Shown in pieces: positions 40,201 to 47,956 of a DNA stretch of 60,780 nt. This stretch comes from Melioribacteraceae bacterium (GTDB taxonomy: Bacteria > Bacteroidota > Ignavibacteria > Ignavibacteriales > Melioribacteraceae). Position 1 is the first letter of the stretch, and each line of letters opens with the position of its first letter. The notes beneath the pieces are model-generated. The model was not told the origin of the DNA. It was given only the letters and a program-made list of their open reading frames with translations, and searched no databases. A program made the position numbers and the translations under genes. The stretch spans positions 1-60,780 of the forward strand of contig JAFGMI010000053.1 of the NCBI GenBank assembly GCA_016927595.1, written 5' to 3'.

Positions 40201-40485
40201 GCCGCACAGTTTGTCCCCGGTGAATATCAACTATACCAGAATTATCCCAACCCGTTTAACAATTCAACAATTATCAGATTCAGTTTACCTTTAAGAGAAT
40301 CGGTTACGCTTGAAGTATATACAATATTAGGCGAAAAAATATTTGCTCTTCTGAAGAACCAAACACTCGATGCCGGTAATTATGAATATAATCTGGAACT
40401 TGATGACTGCAGTTCCGGCGTGTATTTGTACAGACTAAGAACAAATAATATTAACTATACACGAAAACTTGTATTAATTAAATAG
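34273..40485 (+). CDS. Giant modular T9SS-exported protein (cohesin-like, beta-helix, LamG, Kre9-like repeats)
   Basis: A secreted protein of 2070 residues, paralogous in part to the preceding one and 14 bases downstream. The N-terminus has a signal peptide ending LQLSAQ. A cohesin-like domain (about 40-170, beginning VTITIPDVSYAPNTEVLIPI) follows. Then come PNGGE module 1 (171-262), a right-handed beta-helix (266-622), module 2, LamG 1 (719-950), module 3, LamG 2 (1050-1260), modules 4-7 (1266-1642), the shared pre-sorting module (1645-1975) and a T9SS sorting domain (1979-2070, LYQNYPNPFNNSTIIRFSLP). The cohesin-like domain suggests binding to another surface protein. No catalytic site is recognised. 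Confidence 0.91.
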   Translation: MVNIIGSLRHIVFIKTIIKNIALIILIATLFSLQLSAQDVTITIPDVSYAPNTEVLIPINITDLNDVGAITLKFQYDTDVLTYIGSDWNSILTGGSVSDNNSTGLITIGWYNQNPANQINLSKKILDLEFQYKGGFSELNFTFVEITNSSAVVYSTQYSTGSISQAFSSIALISPNGGETWRAGTTQNITWTNENVDDVKIEYSTDNGATWTTIVSSAPASAGSFNWKVPATISTLCKVRISDVSNATITDECDNTFSIIQIYSAGKKYVPDDFTSIQVGIDNSNDGDTIIVRPGIYYENISLIQKNIVLGSNYILSGDETEIENTIIDGNGKGSVITVRNVNSACKLVGFTIQHGRGTEFDLSWQGGNITTSSAGGGIAMFENAKPVFSNLVIKNNTASFGGGIYCEQNSYYSISNSTINNNTVDNHGSGGGIYCHGSDIEITDCEISNNFAYEGAGISFTTDSDPRLERVIIHSNRGDIDAALHSNWANPYMKNVTITNNVSTNSNYSRTVYGYASNIRIYNSIIWNNDSDSIHFHNFSNNYIEIENSDIKGGPDIINFTEFIPGEAGTLRWLEGNFDANPKFCDPNNDNYSLQSNSPCININQYITYIGAFSIGCDPVMDKSITIISPNGGETWRAGSTQTISWTSQNVDSVDIYFNTDGSLMWSPISLGIPASARSYTWTVPNINSSNCLIKVNDTKNNLIDDESDNPFSITVQQSLIVYFPFNGNANDESGNQNNCTVFGASLTTDRFGNPNSAYSFDGGDDFIISDNEVSWEGLGLNENMTVSYWALADTTWPMNPGGDGLSLAVNNAASDIAQTGNWWSCGIRNPSGEIALPMFTIWNNEGTGSNYENMQSRIDYSKWNHYVFTFSGGNRSIIYLNGKQISSLPTVSRPTNHTGKICIGKSGRSNAAINQFCWNGKIDEIRIYNTILTASQVDSVYLEENPGTTTSTIRITAPNGGENWYTGSTHLVSYVVDNVDKTVVEYSLDNGSSWNVVTTQTHSSSGGRGIDWTLPNEPSEQCLLRVSSTSNPDISDVSDSTFTISVPDPNLVACYSFSGNANDETAHNLHGSVRGAPQLSNDRFGKQYSSYYFDGVDDYITIDHNELLNFNSNTDSYSISLWFKSESQNASHGIILRKGLSQIPAPFDISFSGSDIGGEISISNNSAYHISYGSNLWDNNWHHLVFIINRETGRLQGYIDKNEVASLSYNIDLSSANSDPVYIGGSDQYYKGFIDDIKIFDKVLEEDAVYKLYFDDNYQSDQPIMRVVSPNGGEIWETGTTHNITWTSVNVDNAKIEFSTNNGSNWITIVNSTPASAGSHTWTVPNVNSVNCLVRISDVSNTTVSDISDGTFTITEVSSITVTSPNGGENWETATRKSIIWSSSNVANVKIEYSTNNGAYWSVVAASTESDGIYEWIIPDTPSSECLVRISDADDSRVTDVSDNTFTIRAASSITVKSPNGGEEWEASSSKTITWTSTNVVNVKIEFSINNGTSWSIITPSTQSDGIFEWDIPVVSSTQCFIKISDINNAALFDISDNSFTITEPQTSITLTSPNGGEEMLANSTVSVNWECYGVNNIEIELSTDNGMSWIQLAAPVDARDYSYGWSVPDVQSTNCKMKLTSLSDPALFDISDAVFAIIKYGMTYTINKTLTFYGGNVENSYRMIGLPGNINLPVSEAITGAYGNDWRAFYDNGSNVNYLAEYSDGSTGFNFLPGNGFWIISKNGVTVNQVVNTVPLSSDNTYSINLHPGWNIISNPFNKVIMWGRVSAINDTIQSIFSYDGSYAANESAFTPYEGYYFYNVDNKPAIKIPFLKPDGNLSVLAKESNTNELNINLIENNNKICGCVYIGFNDNSKMGFDKKDKYAPPPHFVTSRIVLYNEELHTDYKYLYKDYRSMNSGPETYKIIINKVKGSEYKFLFNNLSAVGDGKVICLIDNRISNAVYIDNETIIIPDVSHSEESYTLIIGKRSDIDQIAAQFVPGEYQLYQNYPNPFNNSTIIRFSLPLRESVTLEVYTILGEKIFALLKNQTLDAGNYEYNLELDDCSSGVYLYRLRTNNINYTRKLVLIK
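38070..39200 (+). repeat. Four tandem PNGGE (Kre9/Knh-like) Ig modules in the second giant protein
   Basis: Four consecutive modules with the same pattern as those of the neighbouring giant gene, beginning near 38085, 38367, 38652 and 38934. Three further copies are dispersed between other domains at about 34785, 36153 and 37138. Both giant proteins therefore carry exactly seven copies. Confidence 0.85.
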
Positions 40486-40496
40486 ATGAGAATAGT

Positions 40497-41567
40497 ATGA
40501 AACCAGTAATTATAATTACCTGGCTATTTATTTTATTGGGATCAATCCTGACACAAGCTCAATTGAAAGAGTTCGAGGTAAGACAGGAAGAACCACCGGT
40601 ATCAATACCTATTTTCCCCAGCAATCCCGATGACGCTGCTGTAATAATCTATTCATCAATTCCCGATTTGTATTTTGAGTCGAATACCGGCGGAATTGTT
40701 GATATCAAAGGTGATGCGCGTGAAGGGAAATACATACTGATAGTCAGACCCGAGCGCCAGATTATCACGGTTAAACTGCGGGGGTTTAAAGAAGAGCAGA
40801 TACGCCTTATGAGTCTGGAAGCCAAGAGTGTAAAATATTATTCCGTTGAAGAGAAGAAAATATTAATGACAACCGAGAAGGGTAAATTTATACTGAACAC
40901 TATACCTCAGGGTGCCGAGTTCGTAGTCGACGGATTGCCGATTAAAGCTACAACTCCATACGAGTCTGATGAATTCAGAGCCGAGACTTATAAAATTACT
41001 ATAAAGAAAAACGGATACGAAGCTCAGGAGATTTTTCTGGAAATCGAACCGGGAAAAATAATAAGCAAAACGGTTGAATTAACACCCGACATACTGTTCG
41101 TTGATTACACGTCTAATATATTAAGCGCATACAGCGGTAATGAAAAAATAAGCAATGTAAGGTTTGAACAGGATGGTCATTCTATTGTCATATATTACAA
41201 CCTGGCGGGAGATACACAAACGAATTATACAATAGAAGTTTTTATGCGAAGAACAGATAATCCTGAACTTCTAATTAATCCTGTTGATATCAGAGGTGAT
41301 GTGGGCACCGGAAGATTTGTGGGGATGGACAGAAAAATTATCTGGGATATATATAAACAATATCCGAATGGGCTTGGAGACTTCCGGTATAATATCGAAC
41401 TGTTCATGGAGGAAGAATCCGGAGGGCTTGCCTGGTATTATTATGTGGGTGGCGCCATTGTTGCAATCGGTGGAGTAATTGCAGCTGTATTATCGGGAGG
41501 CAGCAGTGCGGAATCAGACACAACTCCGCCTGCTGAAACGCTTGTCGATCCGCCCGGACGTCCATAA
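40497..41567 (+). CDS. Secreted PEGA-domain protein
   Basis: A 356-residue exported protein with signal peptide MKPVIIITWLFILLGSILTQAQ. Residues about 25-120 form a beta-rich region, and a PEGA domain follows at about 123-200 (GKFILNTIPQGAEFVVDG ... APYE-like TTPYESDEFRAETYKITIKKNGYE). A conserved beta region (about 200-305) comes next, then a Gly/Ala-rich hydrophobic segment (GGAIVAIGGVIAAVLSGG) near the C-terminus. The Pro-rich tail follows. PEGA domains are surface-associated beta modules. The gene precedes the CHASE2 cyclase by 12 bases and is probably co-transcribed, suggesting an envelope sensing unit. Confidence 0.85.
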   Translation: MKPVIIITWLFILLGSILTQAQLKEFEVRQEEPPVSIPIFPSNPDDAAVIIYSSIPDLYFESNTGGIVDIKGDAREGKYILIVRPERQIITVKLRGFKEEQIRLMSLEAKSVKYYSVEEKKILMTTEKGKFILNTIPQGAEFVVDGLPIKATTPYESDEFRAETYKITIKKNGYEAQEIFLEIEPGKIISKTVELTPDILFVDYTSNILSAYSGNEKISNVRFEQDGHSIVIYYNLAGDTQTNYTIEVFMRRTDNPELLINPVDIRGDVGTGRFVGMDRKIIWDIYKQYPNGLGDFRYNIELFMEEESGGLAWYYYVGGAIVAIGGVIAAVLSGGSSAESDTTPPAETLVDPPGRP

Positions 41568-41579
41568 AAGAGGTCGGTG

Positions 41580-43718
41580 ATGAAATTCAATCTAAAGTTA
41601 AAAATATTGTTTTCAATTATTATAGCTGCGGGCTCCGTATTAATAGCTTTATTCACTACTTCGAGTAAAATCACTGCTACATTCAATAACGAGATTTATG
41701 ACATGAAGGTGAATCTGTCGGCAAATACTTTAAAAGCCGATACTAATATTGTTATTGTCGCTGTTGATCAGACAAGCCTGGAGTTTTTTGAGAACAATGC
41801 AATCGGATGGCCGTGGCCGAGATTATTTTATGCTGAGGTACTTAAATTTCTGAAAGCTGCAAACGCAGGTACAGTTCTGTTCGATGTTGACTTTTCCTCC
41901 CGTGAAATTGACCGGTGGGAGATAGACGCGAAGACATCCGAATCGGCATTTGCCGAGGCAATAAGGGATTACAATAATGTCATACTGATTTCATCTTTGA
42001 GTCAGGATAATAACAGTGAAACTGAAATCGATAAACGTTTCAGGATTAAAGAGAATATTAAACAGTATTACTCAGCCGACTACAACGACGCCGTTTTACC
42101 GCTCGAATCCTTTCGTAAAAATATGTCCGCCCTGGGGATTGTAAATGTCATAAAGGATCCGGACGGCATCATACGCAGGTCTCCACTGATTTATAAGTAT
42201 AAAGATTTTTTCCTGCCTCACGCTGCGCTTGCTTCATATATTCTTTCGGATACGGAAAGCAATGAATCATATTCCGAATTACTCGGGAAGTTTCAAACGG
42301 ACTCGCTGAGTCAGTTTTTAATCAACTGGTATGGACCAAGCGGGAAGGAAAGTCCTTTTGAATATTATTCCATTCACTCGCTCGTTGTTTCAGCATCGAA
42401 ATTATCAAAAAATATTGAGCCTGATATTCCGCTTAAAAAATTCGAAGGTAAAACCGTAATTATTGGAGGAACAGCATTTGCACTCCTTGACTATAAGCCT
42501 GTGCCGATACAGGGAGACGAACCTTACCCTGGAATGGAAATTCACGCTACTCTCCTAAGTAACCTAAGAAGCGGGCACTTCATTACTCCGTTCACCTCTG
42601 GTAATTTTATTTTAATGATAGGACTGCTTTCTTTCATAACCTCATTCATATTTTTTATTTTTTCAAACAGATTGTCCGTGGTAATCTTTCCGATTTTAAT
42701 ACTGCTTCTCTATATCTTAACAGATTTTGGACTGTTTTACCTTTACAGAATATTTATCCCGTCTTTCGAACCCGTACTGGCTGTTGTTCTTTCACTGATC
42801 ACTTCCTCTTATATAAGTTATATTTACGAAGGAAAACAGCGTAAACAAATTAATCAGTTGTTTTCGCGGTATATAAATCCGCATGTAGTTAGAGAGCTTT
42901 TAGATAACCCGGATGAAATTGAACTTAAAGGCAAAGAAGTTGAAGCAACAATTTTCTTTTCGGATATCGAAGACTTCACAACTGTTTCGGAAAAAATGAA
43001 CCCGCAGGAACTTCTGCAGTTTTTAAATGAGTATTTCGGTTATACCAGCAGTATCATTCTAAACAACGATGCACTGCTGGATAAATATATTGGCGATGCT
43101 ATTATGGCTGTATTCGGTGTGCCTATACACAAAAACGATCACGCAGCATCGGCATGTCAGACAGCACTTGACATGCAGAAGTCGTTGAAAAAATTATCTG
43201 TGAAAGTACATAGTTCAGAAAAGTGGAATTATGAAACCAGAATCGGAATTAATACCGGGAAAATTGTGGTGGGCAATATAGGCACCAGCAACAGATCTGA
43301 TTACACTGCTATCGGCGATCCGGTGAACGTTGCCTCAAGACTGGAATCCATCAATAAGTTTTTCAAAACGAATATTATAATCAGTGAAACAACTCAATCT
43401 GCTGTGGATAGTTTATTCTTAGTACGTGAACTTGATATGGTTCGCGTTAAGGGTAAAAAAAATGCAATGAAGATATATGAATTATGTTCTGAACTGGAGA
43501 GTGCCGACGATCTGAGGGTGAAACTTGTAAAAGACTTTTCAAACGCACTTGACCTATACAGAAAATGGGAATGGAACGAAGCTTTACAGTATTTTGAGGA
43601 AATTTATAAAACATACAATGACTACCCTGCTTTAATTTATATTAACAGATGCAGAGAAAATATTAATCAGCCTCCGGACAAAGACTGGGACAGTGTTTAT
43701 AATTTTAGCCAGAAATAA
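41580..43718 (+). CDS. CHASE2-domain adenylate/guanylate cyclase
   Basis: A membrane nucleotide cyclase of about 712 residues. An N-terminal membrane helix leads to an extracytoplasmic CHASE2 domain (about 35-335), with VIVAVDQTSLEF, WPWPRLFYAEV and FEGKTVIIGGTA. Three hydrophobic segments follow (about 340-420). The class III cyclase domain (about 455-630) carries metal-binding aspartates in FFSDIEDFT (about residue 462) and GDAIMAVFG (about 504), and NTGKIVVGNIG. The C-terminus has a short TPR-like tail. The ATG at 41580 is preferred: AGAGG lies six bases upstream and a GTG at 41577 is the alternative. It should make cAMP or cGMP in response to an external signal. Confidence 0.93.
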   Translation: MKFNLKLKILFSIIIAAGSVLIALFTTSSKITATFNNEIYDMKVNLSANTLKADTNIVIVAVDQTSLEFFENNAIGWPWPRLFYAEVLKFLKAANAGTVLFDVDFSSREIDRWEIDAKTSESAFAEAIRDYNNVILISSLSQDNNSETEIDKRFRIKENIKQYYSADYNDAVLPLESFRKNMSALGIVNVIKDPDGIIRRSPLIYKYKDFFLPHAALASYILSDTESNESYSELLGKFQTDSLSQFLINWYGPSGKESPFEYYSIHSLVVSASKLSKNIEPDIPLKKFEGKTVIIGGTAFALLDYKPVPIQGDEPYPGMEIHATLLSNLRSGHFITPFTSGNFILMIGLLSFITSFIFFIFSNRLSVVIFPILILLLYILTDFGLFYLYRIFIPSFEPVLAVVLSLITSSYISYIYEGKQRKQINQLFSRYINPHVVRELLDNPDEIELKGKEVEATIFFSDIEDFTTVSEKMNPQELLQFLNEYFGYTSSIILNNDALLDKYIGDAIMAVFGVPIHKNDHAASACQTALDMQKSLKKLSVKVHSSEKWNYETRIGINTGKIVVGNIGTSNRSDYTAIGDPVNVASRLESINKFFKTNIIISETTQSAVDSLFLVRELDMVRVKGKKNAMKIYELCSELESADDLRVKLVKDFSNALDLYRKWEWNEALQYFEEIYKTYNDYPALIYINRCRENINQPPDKDWDSVYNFSQK

Positions 43719-43730
43719 AATGAGTTAATT

Positions 43731-44960
43731 ATGCAAACGTTTATATTATCTCTGATATTATTTTTATTTATAAACTTTGGTAGTGATTACATAATTACCA
43801 AACGAAACAATAATTATATAAGGGAAGGCGCCGGTGCGTTTTATCCACTCATTGAAATTATTCATAACAACGTGCGGCTGCCGGTTATTGAGAAAAAAGG
43901 CTCATGGATTAAAGTTGAACTACCCGACGGACAGCAGGGATGGATTGCGGCTAACTCCATAAAATCCCGTGTAAATGCAGAAGGGGATATTTACGACTTC
44001 TCGCAGAAGACATCCTCAAAAAAGGTATCTCGTACCGGTCTTGCTGCTGCAATAAAAGGATTAAAGGGCAAAAGCGATATAAAGTATGCCAAAAATTACG
44101 AGAACCTTGATGAACTTCTTAAACCCACAATCAAACTGAAGGATTTCAACACATTTCGAAAACCGTTTTTTGAAACAGAAAACATAAACTCCGATCTGGA
44201 GATAGAAGATCTGGATCTTATGGAGTTTGAATATGAGCAGAATATTGAATCGCAGACTATCGGATACGGCATTGCGGGCAGATTATTATCGCATGATGCA
44301 GTAAATGATTCCGTGATAAACAAATATCTTGCACTTGTAACAAATCATCTGGTGGCAAGTAACAGTTTTTACGATGCATCTATCAACACTTTTCTTTTAA
44401 GCTCGGACTATGTTGATGGGTATTCATGTCCGGGCGGATACATATTTATTACAAAAGGTGCTATCAAAAAGTGCGGCAGCGAAGCCGAGCTTGCTGGTAT
44501 AATTGCTCATGAAATGGCTCATATATTAAGGAAACATGGTCTCGTTGAACTAACCGGCAGAAAAACATCAATACGGATGGAGAATGTTTTCAGTCTGCTT
44601 GAAGAAGAAACCGGCGAGAATAGATCGGAGGCTGAGCAGGAGCTTGAAGATATGTTAATGCAGGGTTACGAGAAAGTAATGCATGAAAGACTATTATCGT
44701 ACGAGGAAGAAGCTGATAAAATTGCTGCCGTTATTATATCTAAAGCCGGTTACGACTGCAGTTCTTTTATTGACTATGTAGACAGGATTTCCAAATTATA
44801 CAAATCATCGGATGACATCTTCGATTCTTCCTACTTAACGCCTAATGATGTTGCCTTAAGGGCAGAAAGTTTGAAAAAGTTTCTTGATGATGAATTCGAG
44901 GGTGAAGCGGGCGGACTATTACTGGAAGAAAGGTTTTTGCGATTTAAATCACAATTGTAA
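43731..44960 (+). CDS. Secreted M48-family metalloprotease with SH3 domain
   Basis: A 409-residue exported protein. The signal-like N-terminus (MQTFILSLILFLFINFGSD) leads to a bacterial SH3-type domain at about 20-80 (NNYIREGAGAFYPLIEII ... QQGWIAANSI). The M48 peptidase domain at about 180-360 carries the zinc motif HEMAH (H260, E261, H264) and a downstream E in YEEEADKIAAVII. It resembles BepA/YfgC-type periplasmic proteases but lacks the TPR region. The SH3 domain suggests it binds a cell-wall or surface partner. It lies 12 bases after the CHASE2 cyclase gene and is probably in the same transcript. Confidence 0.9.
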   Translation: MQTFILSLILFLFINFGSDYIITKRNNNYIREGAGAFYPLIEIIHNNVRLPVIEKKGSWIKVELPDGQQGWIAANSIKSRVNAEGDIYDFSQKTSSKKVSRTGLAAAIKGLKGKSDIKYAKNYENLDELLKPTIKLKDFNTFRKPFFETENINSDLEIEDLDLMEFEYEQNIESQTIGYGIAGRLLSHDAVNDSVINKYLALVTNHLVASNSFYDASINTFLLSSDYVDGYSCPGGYIFITKGAIKKCGSEAELAGIIAHEMAHILRKHGLVELTGRKTSIRMENVFSLLEEETGENRSEAEQELEDMLMQGYEKVMHERLLSYEEEADKIAAVIISKAGYDCSSFIDYVDRISKLYKSSDDIFDSSYLTPNDVALRAESLKKFLDDEFEGEAGGLLLEERFLRFKSQL

Positions 44961-44974
44961 AATGCTAAAGAAAG

Positions 44975-45094
44975 GTGAACAGAATCACACGCGTTTTAGT
45001 TTCAATTTTTTATTTTCTAACTGTTTTCATTCCTTTCTTTTTACAGTCAAAGGGCACGGAAATAGTTATTGATATTTCTTTAATAGATGCATAA
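44975..45094 (+). CDS. Tiny secreted-peptide-like open frame
   Basis: Forty codons from GTG to TAA, giving 39 residues. MNRITRVLVSIFYFLTVFIP reads like a signal peptide, followed by FFLQSKGTEIVIDISLIDA. The purine run AAAGAAAG directly abuts the GTG, too close for a normal ribosome-binding site. It may be a remnant of a secreted gene, a real small membrane peptide or chance. It fills most of the 160-base gap between the protease and LPP20 genes. Confidence 0.25.
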   Translation: MNRITRVLVSIFYFLTVFIPFFLQSKGTEIVIDISLIDA

Positions 45095-45122
45095 ATCCAT
45101 AAACTCAAGGGAGAAAGGTTCC

Positions 45123-45665
45123 ATGAAAAAACTACTTACTTTTGTTGGTTTAACGTCAATGGTTTTTTACTTCGGATGCAGCTCAGCCGCCACAACAACC
45201 GAAGGCGATATTCCCGAGTGGTATCTCGAAACGTATCAGGATCCGAATTATCTTTTTGCTACCTCTTCGGCAACTTCCAAAGATTTACAATTAGCTGTTG
45301 ATAAAGCTACTACCGATGCCAGAGCCGACATCGGAAGACAGCTTGAACTTAAACTTGAAGGGCTTCAAAAAAGGTTTCAGGAGGAGGTTGGTGTAGCAGA
45401 AAACTCAACCCTGCTTGAACAATTTTCCACTGCCACCAAAACCGTGGTTTCCCAGACATTAACAGGCAGCAGTGTAAGCAAAAAGGATGTTCAGCGCGAT
45501 GATGAAATTTACCGTGCTTACGTACTCGTCCAGTATCCGATCAGCACTGCCAATCAGGCTTTGCTAAACCAAATCGAAAAGCAGGAAGAATTGTATACCC
45601 GGTTTCGTTCATCCCAGGCTTTTAAAGAACTTGAAGAAGAAGTAAAGAAAATGAAGGAAGAATAA
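45123..45665 (+). CDS. LPP20-family lipoprotein
   Basis: A 180-residue lipoprotein. The signal peptide MKKLLTFVGLTSMVFYFGC ends in a lipobox-like GC, with Cys19 the likely lipidated residue, followed by SSAATTTEGD. The LPP20 domain covers the rest: WYLETYQDPNYLFATSSAT, then an Ala/Asp-rich helix and a C-terminal coiled region ending ELEEEVKKMKEE. I prefer the ATG at 45123 because AGAAAGG precedes it by about six bases; the frame is open to 45087. It closes with a strong terminator at 45676-45707. Function of LPP20 proteins is not established beyond outer-membrane location. Confidence 0.85.
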   Translation: MKKLLTFVGLTSMVFYFGCSSAATTTEGDIPEWYLETYQDPNYLFATSSATSKDLQLAVDKATTDARADIGRQLELKLEGLQKRFQEEVGVAENSTLLEQFSTATKTVVSQTLTGSSVSKKDVQRDDEIYRAYVLVQYPISTANQALLNQIEKQEELYTRFRSSQAFKELEEEVKKMKEE

Positions 45666-45675
45666 TAATTTTTGC

Positions 45676-45707
45676 ACAACCGGGGACTGGTTCTCCGGTT
45701 GTTTTTT
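45676..45707 (+). terminator. Strong rho-independent terminator
   Basis: ACAACCGGGGA and TCTCCGGTTGT pair around CTGGT as an 11-base stem with one G-U, followed by six T. It lies 10 bases after the LPP20 lipoprotein stop and is the best terminator in the window. It divides the long plus-strand run into two transcripts. Confidence 0.9.
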
Positions 45708-45727
45708 CCTTAGCAAGTTTCTAAACC

Positions 45728-46450
45728 ATGATTAATTTTCTTCAATTAATATTAGTTATTACTTTTATCTGTTCAGGTAATTTAATCAGAGCTCAGGAAT
45801 ATCCTGACTGGTTCCTGAACCAACAATTGGTTCCCGGAAAATCCGTAGCAGGATACTCGAGAATTTATAAAATTACCGAGTCGAGTTATGATGAAGCTTA
45901 TCAGAATGCAAGGCATAAATCCGCAATGTTTGGTTCAGCTATAATTAAAGGAGGACAGGGATTTCTTAAATCCGAACGAGGACAATTCTGGATGGGTTCA
46001 GATATTAAAATAGAATATGATACATCTCAGGTAGTAAAGTTCGCGCTTAGCGCAGTTGATACTGTATTCACGAACGGTATGTGTATTATTTTATATTCCG
46101 ATAGTACTGTTAATGGTGAATTTGAATCAGAAAAGTTATCGCCTGTATTGCCCGACTGGATTTCTAATTTGCCTTCAAACCGTAAATTTGTATACTCTGT
46201 CGGAACTGCGCCCAGGTATTATTATGAAGTTAACTCATGGTTAGAGGCTGAAAAAAACGCTTTAATTAATTTGGCAAGAAACTCAAGAATTAATATCAGT
46301 TCTTTATCTTATCAAAACCGGAAAACACAACAATCTGTAAAGAAAGAGGAACTGAAAATTACTCTGCGCGGAATTGAAATATTAGAAAGACATTATGATT
46401 CGTCTTCCAAAATATTTTATGTTTTAATAAGAACGTCAAATGACCATTAA
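45728..46450 (+). CDS. Secreted LPP20-like protein
   Basis: A 240-residue exported protein (signal peptide MINFLQLILVITFICSGNLIRAQ). Two halves each start with a W-F/I-x-N or similar pattern (YPDWFLNQQL and LPDWISNLPS). Each continues with VGTAPRYYYEVNSWLEAEKNALINLAR-type Ala-rich helices seen in LPP20-like domains. The resemblance is partial and the family call is tentative. It sits between the LPP20 lipoprotein and a transglutaminase-like protein, four bases before the latter. Confidence 0.7.
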   Translation: MINFLQLILVITFICSGNLIRAQEYPDWFLNQQLVPGKSVAGYSRIYKITESSYDEAYQNARHKSAMFGSAIIKGGQGFLKSERGQFWMGSDIKIEYDTSQVVKFALSAVDTVFTNGMCIILYSDSTVNGEFESEKLSPVLPDWISNLPSNRKFVYSVGTAPRYYYEVNSWLEAEKNALINLARNSRINISSLSYQNRKTQQSVKKEELKITLRGIEILERHYDSSSKIFYVLIRTSNDH

Positions 46451-46453
46451 TAA

Positions 46454-47941
46454 ATGAGCATGGTGATGAGATCTTTAATTCAACAAATGATTTTAATTTA
46501 TTTTATATGCGCTGTTGCAGTATCGGCACAGGATGATTATAAAAAATGGCTTGAATCTCAGCGTAAAGAATTTCAAAATTTCCTTAGCGAGGATGACAAA
46601 AAATTCATCGGTTTTCTCGAGCAGGAATGGAAAGAGTTTGCTCTTTTAGCCGGTGAGAAGCCGGATCAGCAACCCAAACCGGTTAAAATTCCACAAGCTT
46701 CAGTTAAAGAACCTGTAAAGAGCAAACCTGAAGTTGTAAGAATCCAACCGCCGAAAAGTGTGAGCGAAAAACCTCAGCAGAAACAACCTCAAAATATTGA
46801 ACCTGATCAAAAAGGTGATCTGCCAGCCGATCCTAATACGGCAACCATCTCTTTCCCTTTTTTCACATCAGAAGAAAAACTATCAATTCCGATGAGCCTT
46901 TCAGTAACCCCATCGCAAGACCTGAGTGTAAAGACAATTGCGGATTTTTACAAAAATACGGCTAACACAAATTATAAAAAGACACTTGAAAACATTATTC
47001 ACAGAAAAACTGAAATGGCTCTTAACGACTGGGGCTATATACTTTATCTTAAAAGCCTGGCAGAAAAAATTTATCCGGACAATAACGACAATAGGCATTT
47101 GCTGGTCTGGTTCTGGCTTATTAAATCCGGTTATAAGGCAAAAGTTGGAATAATAAACGGAAGTGTAAGATTGTTTCTGCCCACTAAAAACAAGCTCTAT
47201 GGCATTCCATACTTTGCTGGCAGCGATGATGCAAGACTTTTTGTTTTTAACTTAGATAATCTCGGAGAAAGGATTGAAGGCAGTCTTTTATCTTATAATG
47301 AAGATTACCCGGAAGCAGTCAAACTTATTGACATGAATATTGAGCAGTCTCCGAGAATAAGCGATGATTTCATTACCAGGGAATTAACATTTACATATGA
47401 AGGCAAAAAATATTTATTAGCCGTAGAGTATGATGTGTCGGCGGTTCATTTTTATAAGTACTATCCATATTCCAATCTTGAAATATATTTTAATGCCGCG
47501 GTCTCAGAGTGCTTTGCAGGAAATATAATTTCTCAGCTTAAAGAAATTACTAAAAATCTATCTTCTCCTTCAGCCGCCAATATAATACTTCGTTTTGTTC
47601 AGACAGCCTTCGATTATAAAACGGATGATGTAAACTTCGGAAGGGAAAAGCCCCTGTTTCCCGAGGAGACCATTCACTATCAGTTTTCAGATTGCGAGGA
47701 CAGATCGGTTTTATTTGCATACTTAGTAAAAAATGTTTTGGATCTTCCTGTGATCGGTGTGGACTACCCCGGACATGTTGCCACTGCTGTTTTATTCAAT
47801 ACAGTGGTTGATGGTGATAAAGTCAGATACAATAATAAGCATTACACAATCTGCGATCCGACTTATATTAATGCTTATATAGGCATGTCTCAGGAAGAAT
47901 TCAGAAATGCCGCGATCGAAAATCTGATCGAACTGCGATAG
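46454..47941 (+). CDS. Secreted protein with C-terminal transglutaminase-like domain
   Basis: A 495-residue exported protein. After the signal peptide (about 1-25) comes a Lys/Gln/Pro-rich linker with QKQPQN at about 70-125, then a mixed domain, then a transglutaminase-like domain at about 370-495. The catalytic triad is visible as C414 (SDCEDRSVLF), H441 (YPGHVATAV) and D468 (CDPTYINA). Such domains act as proteases, peptide transferases or inactive scaffolds. The ATG at 46454 has no obvious ribosome-binding site and starts three bases after the preceding stop, so translational re-initiation is likely. Confidence 0.85.
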   Translation: MSMVMRSLIQQMILIYFICAVAVSAQDDYKKWLESQRKEFQNFLSEDDKKFIGFLEQEWKEFALLAGEKPDQQPKPVKIPQASVKEPVKSKPEVVRIQPPKSVSEKPQQKQPQNIEPDQKGDLPADPNTATISFPFFTSEEKLSIPMSLSVTPSQDLSVKTIADFYKNTANTNYKKTLENIIHRKTEMALNDWGYILYLKSLAEKIYPDNNDNRHLLVWFWLIKSGYKAKVGIINGSVRLFLPTKNKLYGIPYFAGSDDARLFVFNLDNLGERIEGSLLSYNEDYPEAVKLIDMNIEQSPRISDDFITRELTFTYEGKKYLLAVEYDVSAVHFYKYYPYSNLEIYFNAAVSECFAGNIISQLKEITKNLSSPSAANIILRFVQTAFDYKTDDVNFGREKPLFPEETIHYQFSDCEDRSVLFAYLVKNVLDLPVIGVDYPGHVATAVLFNTVVDGDKVRYNNKHYTICDPTYINAYIGMSQEEFRNAAIENLIELR

Positions 47942-47956
47942 TGTTTATTTAAATAT

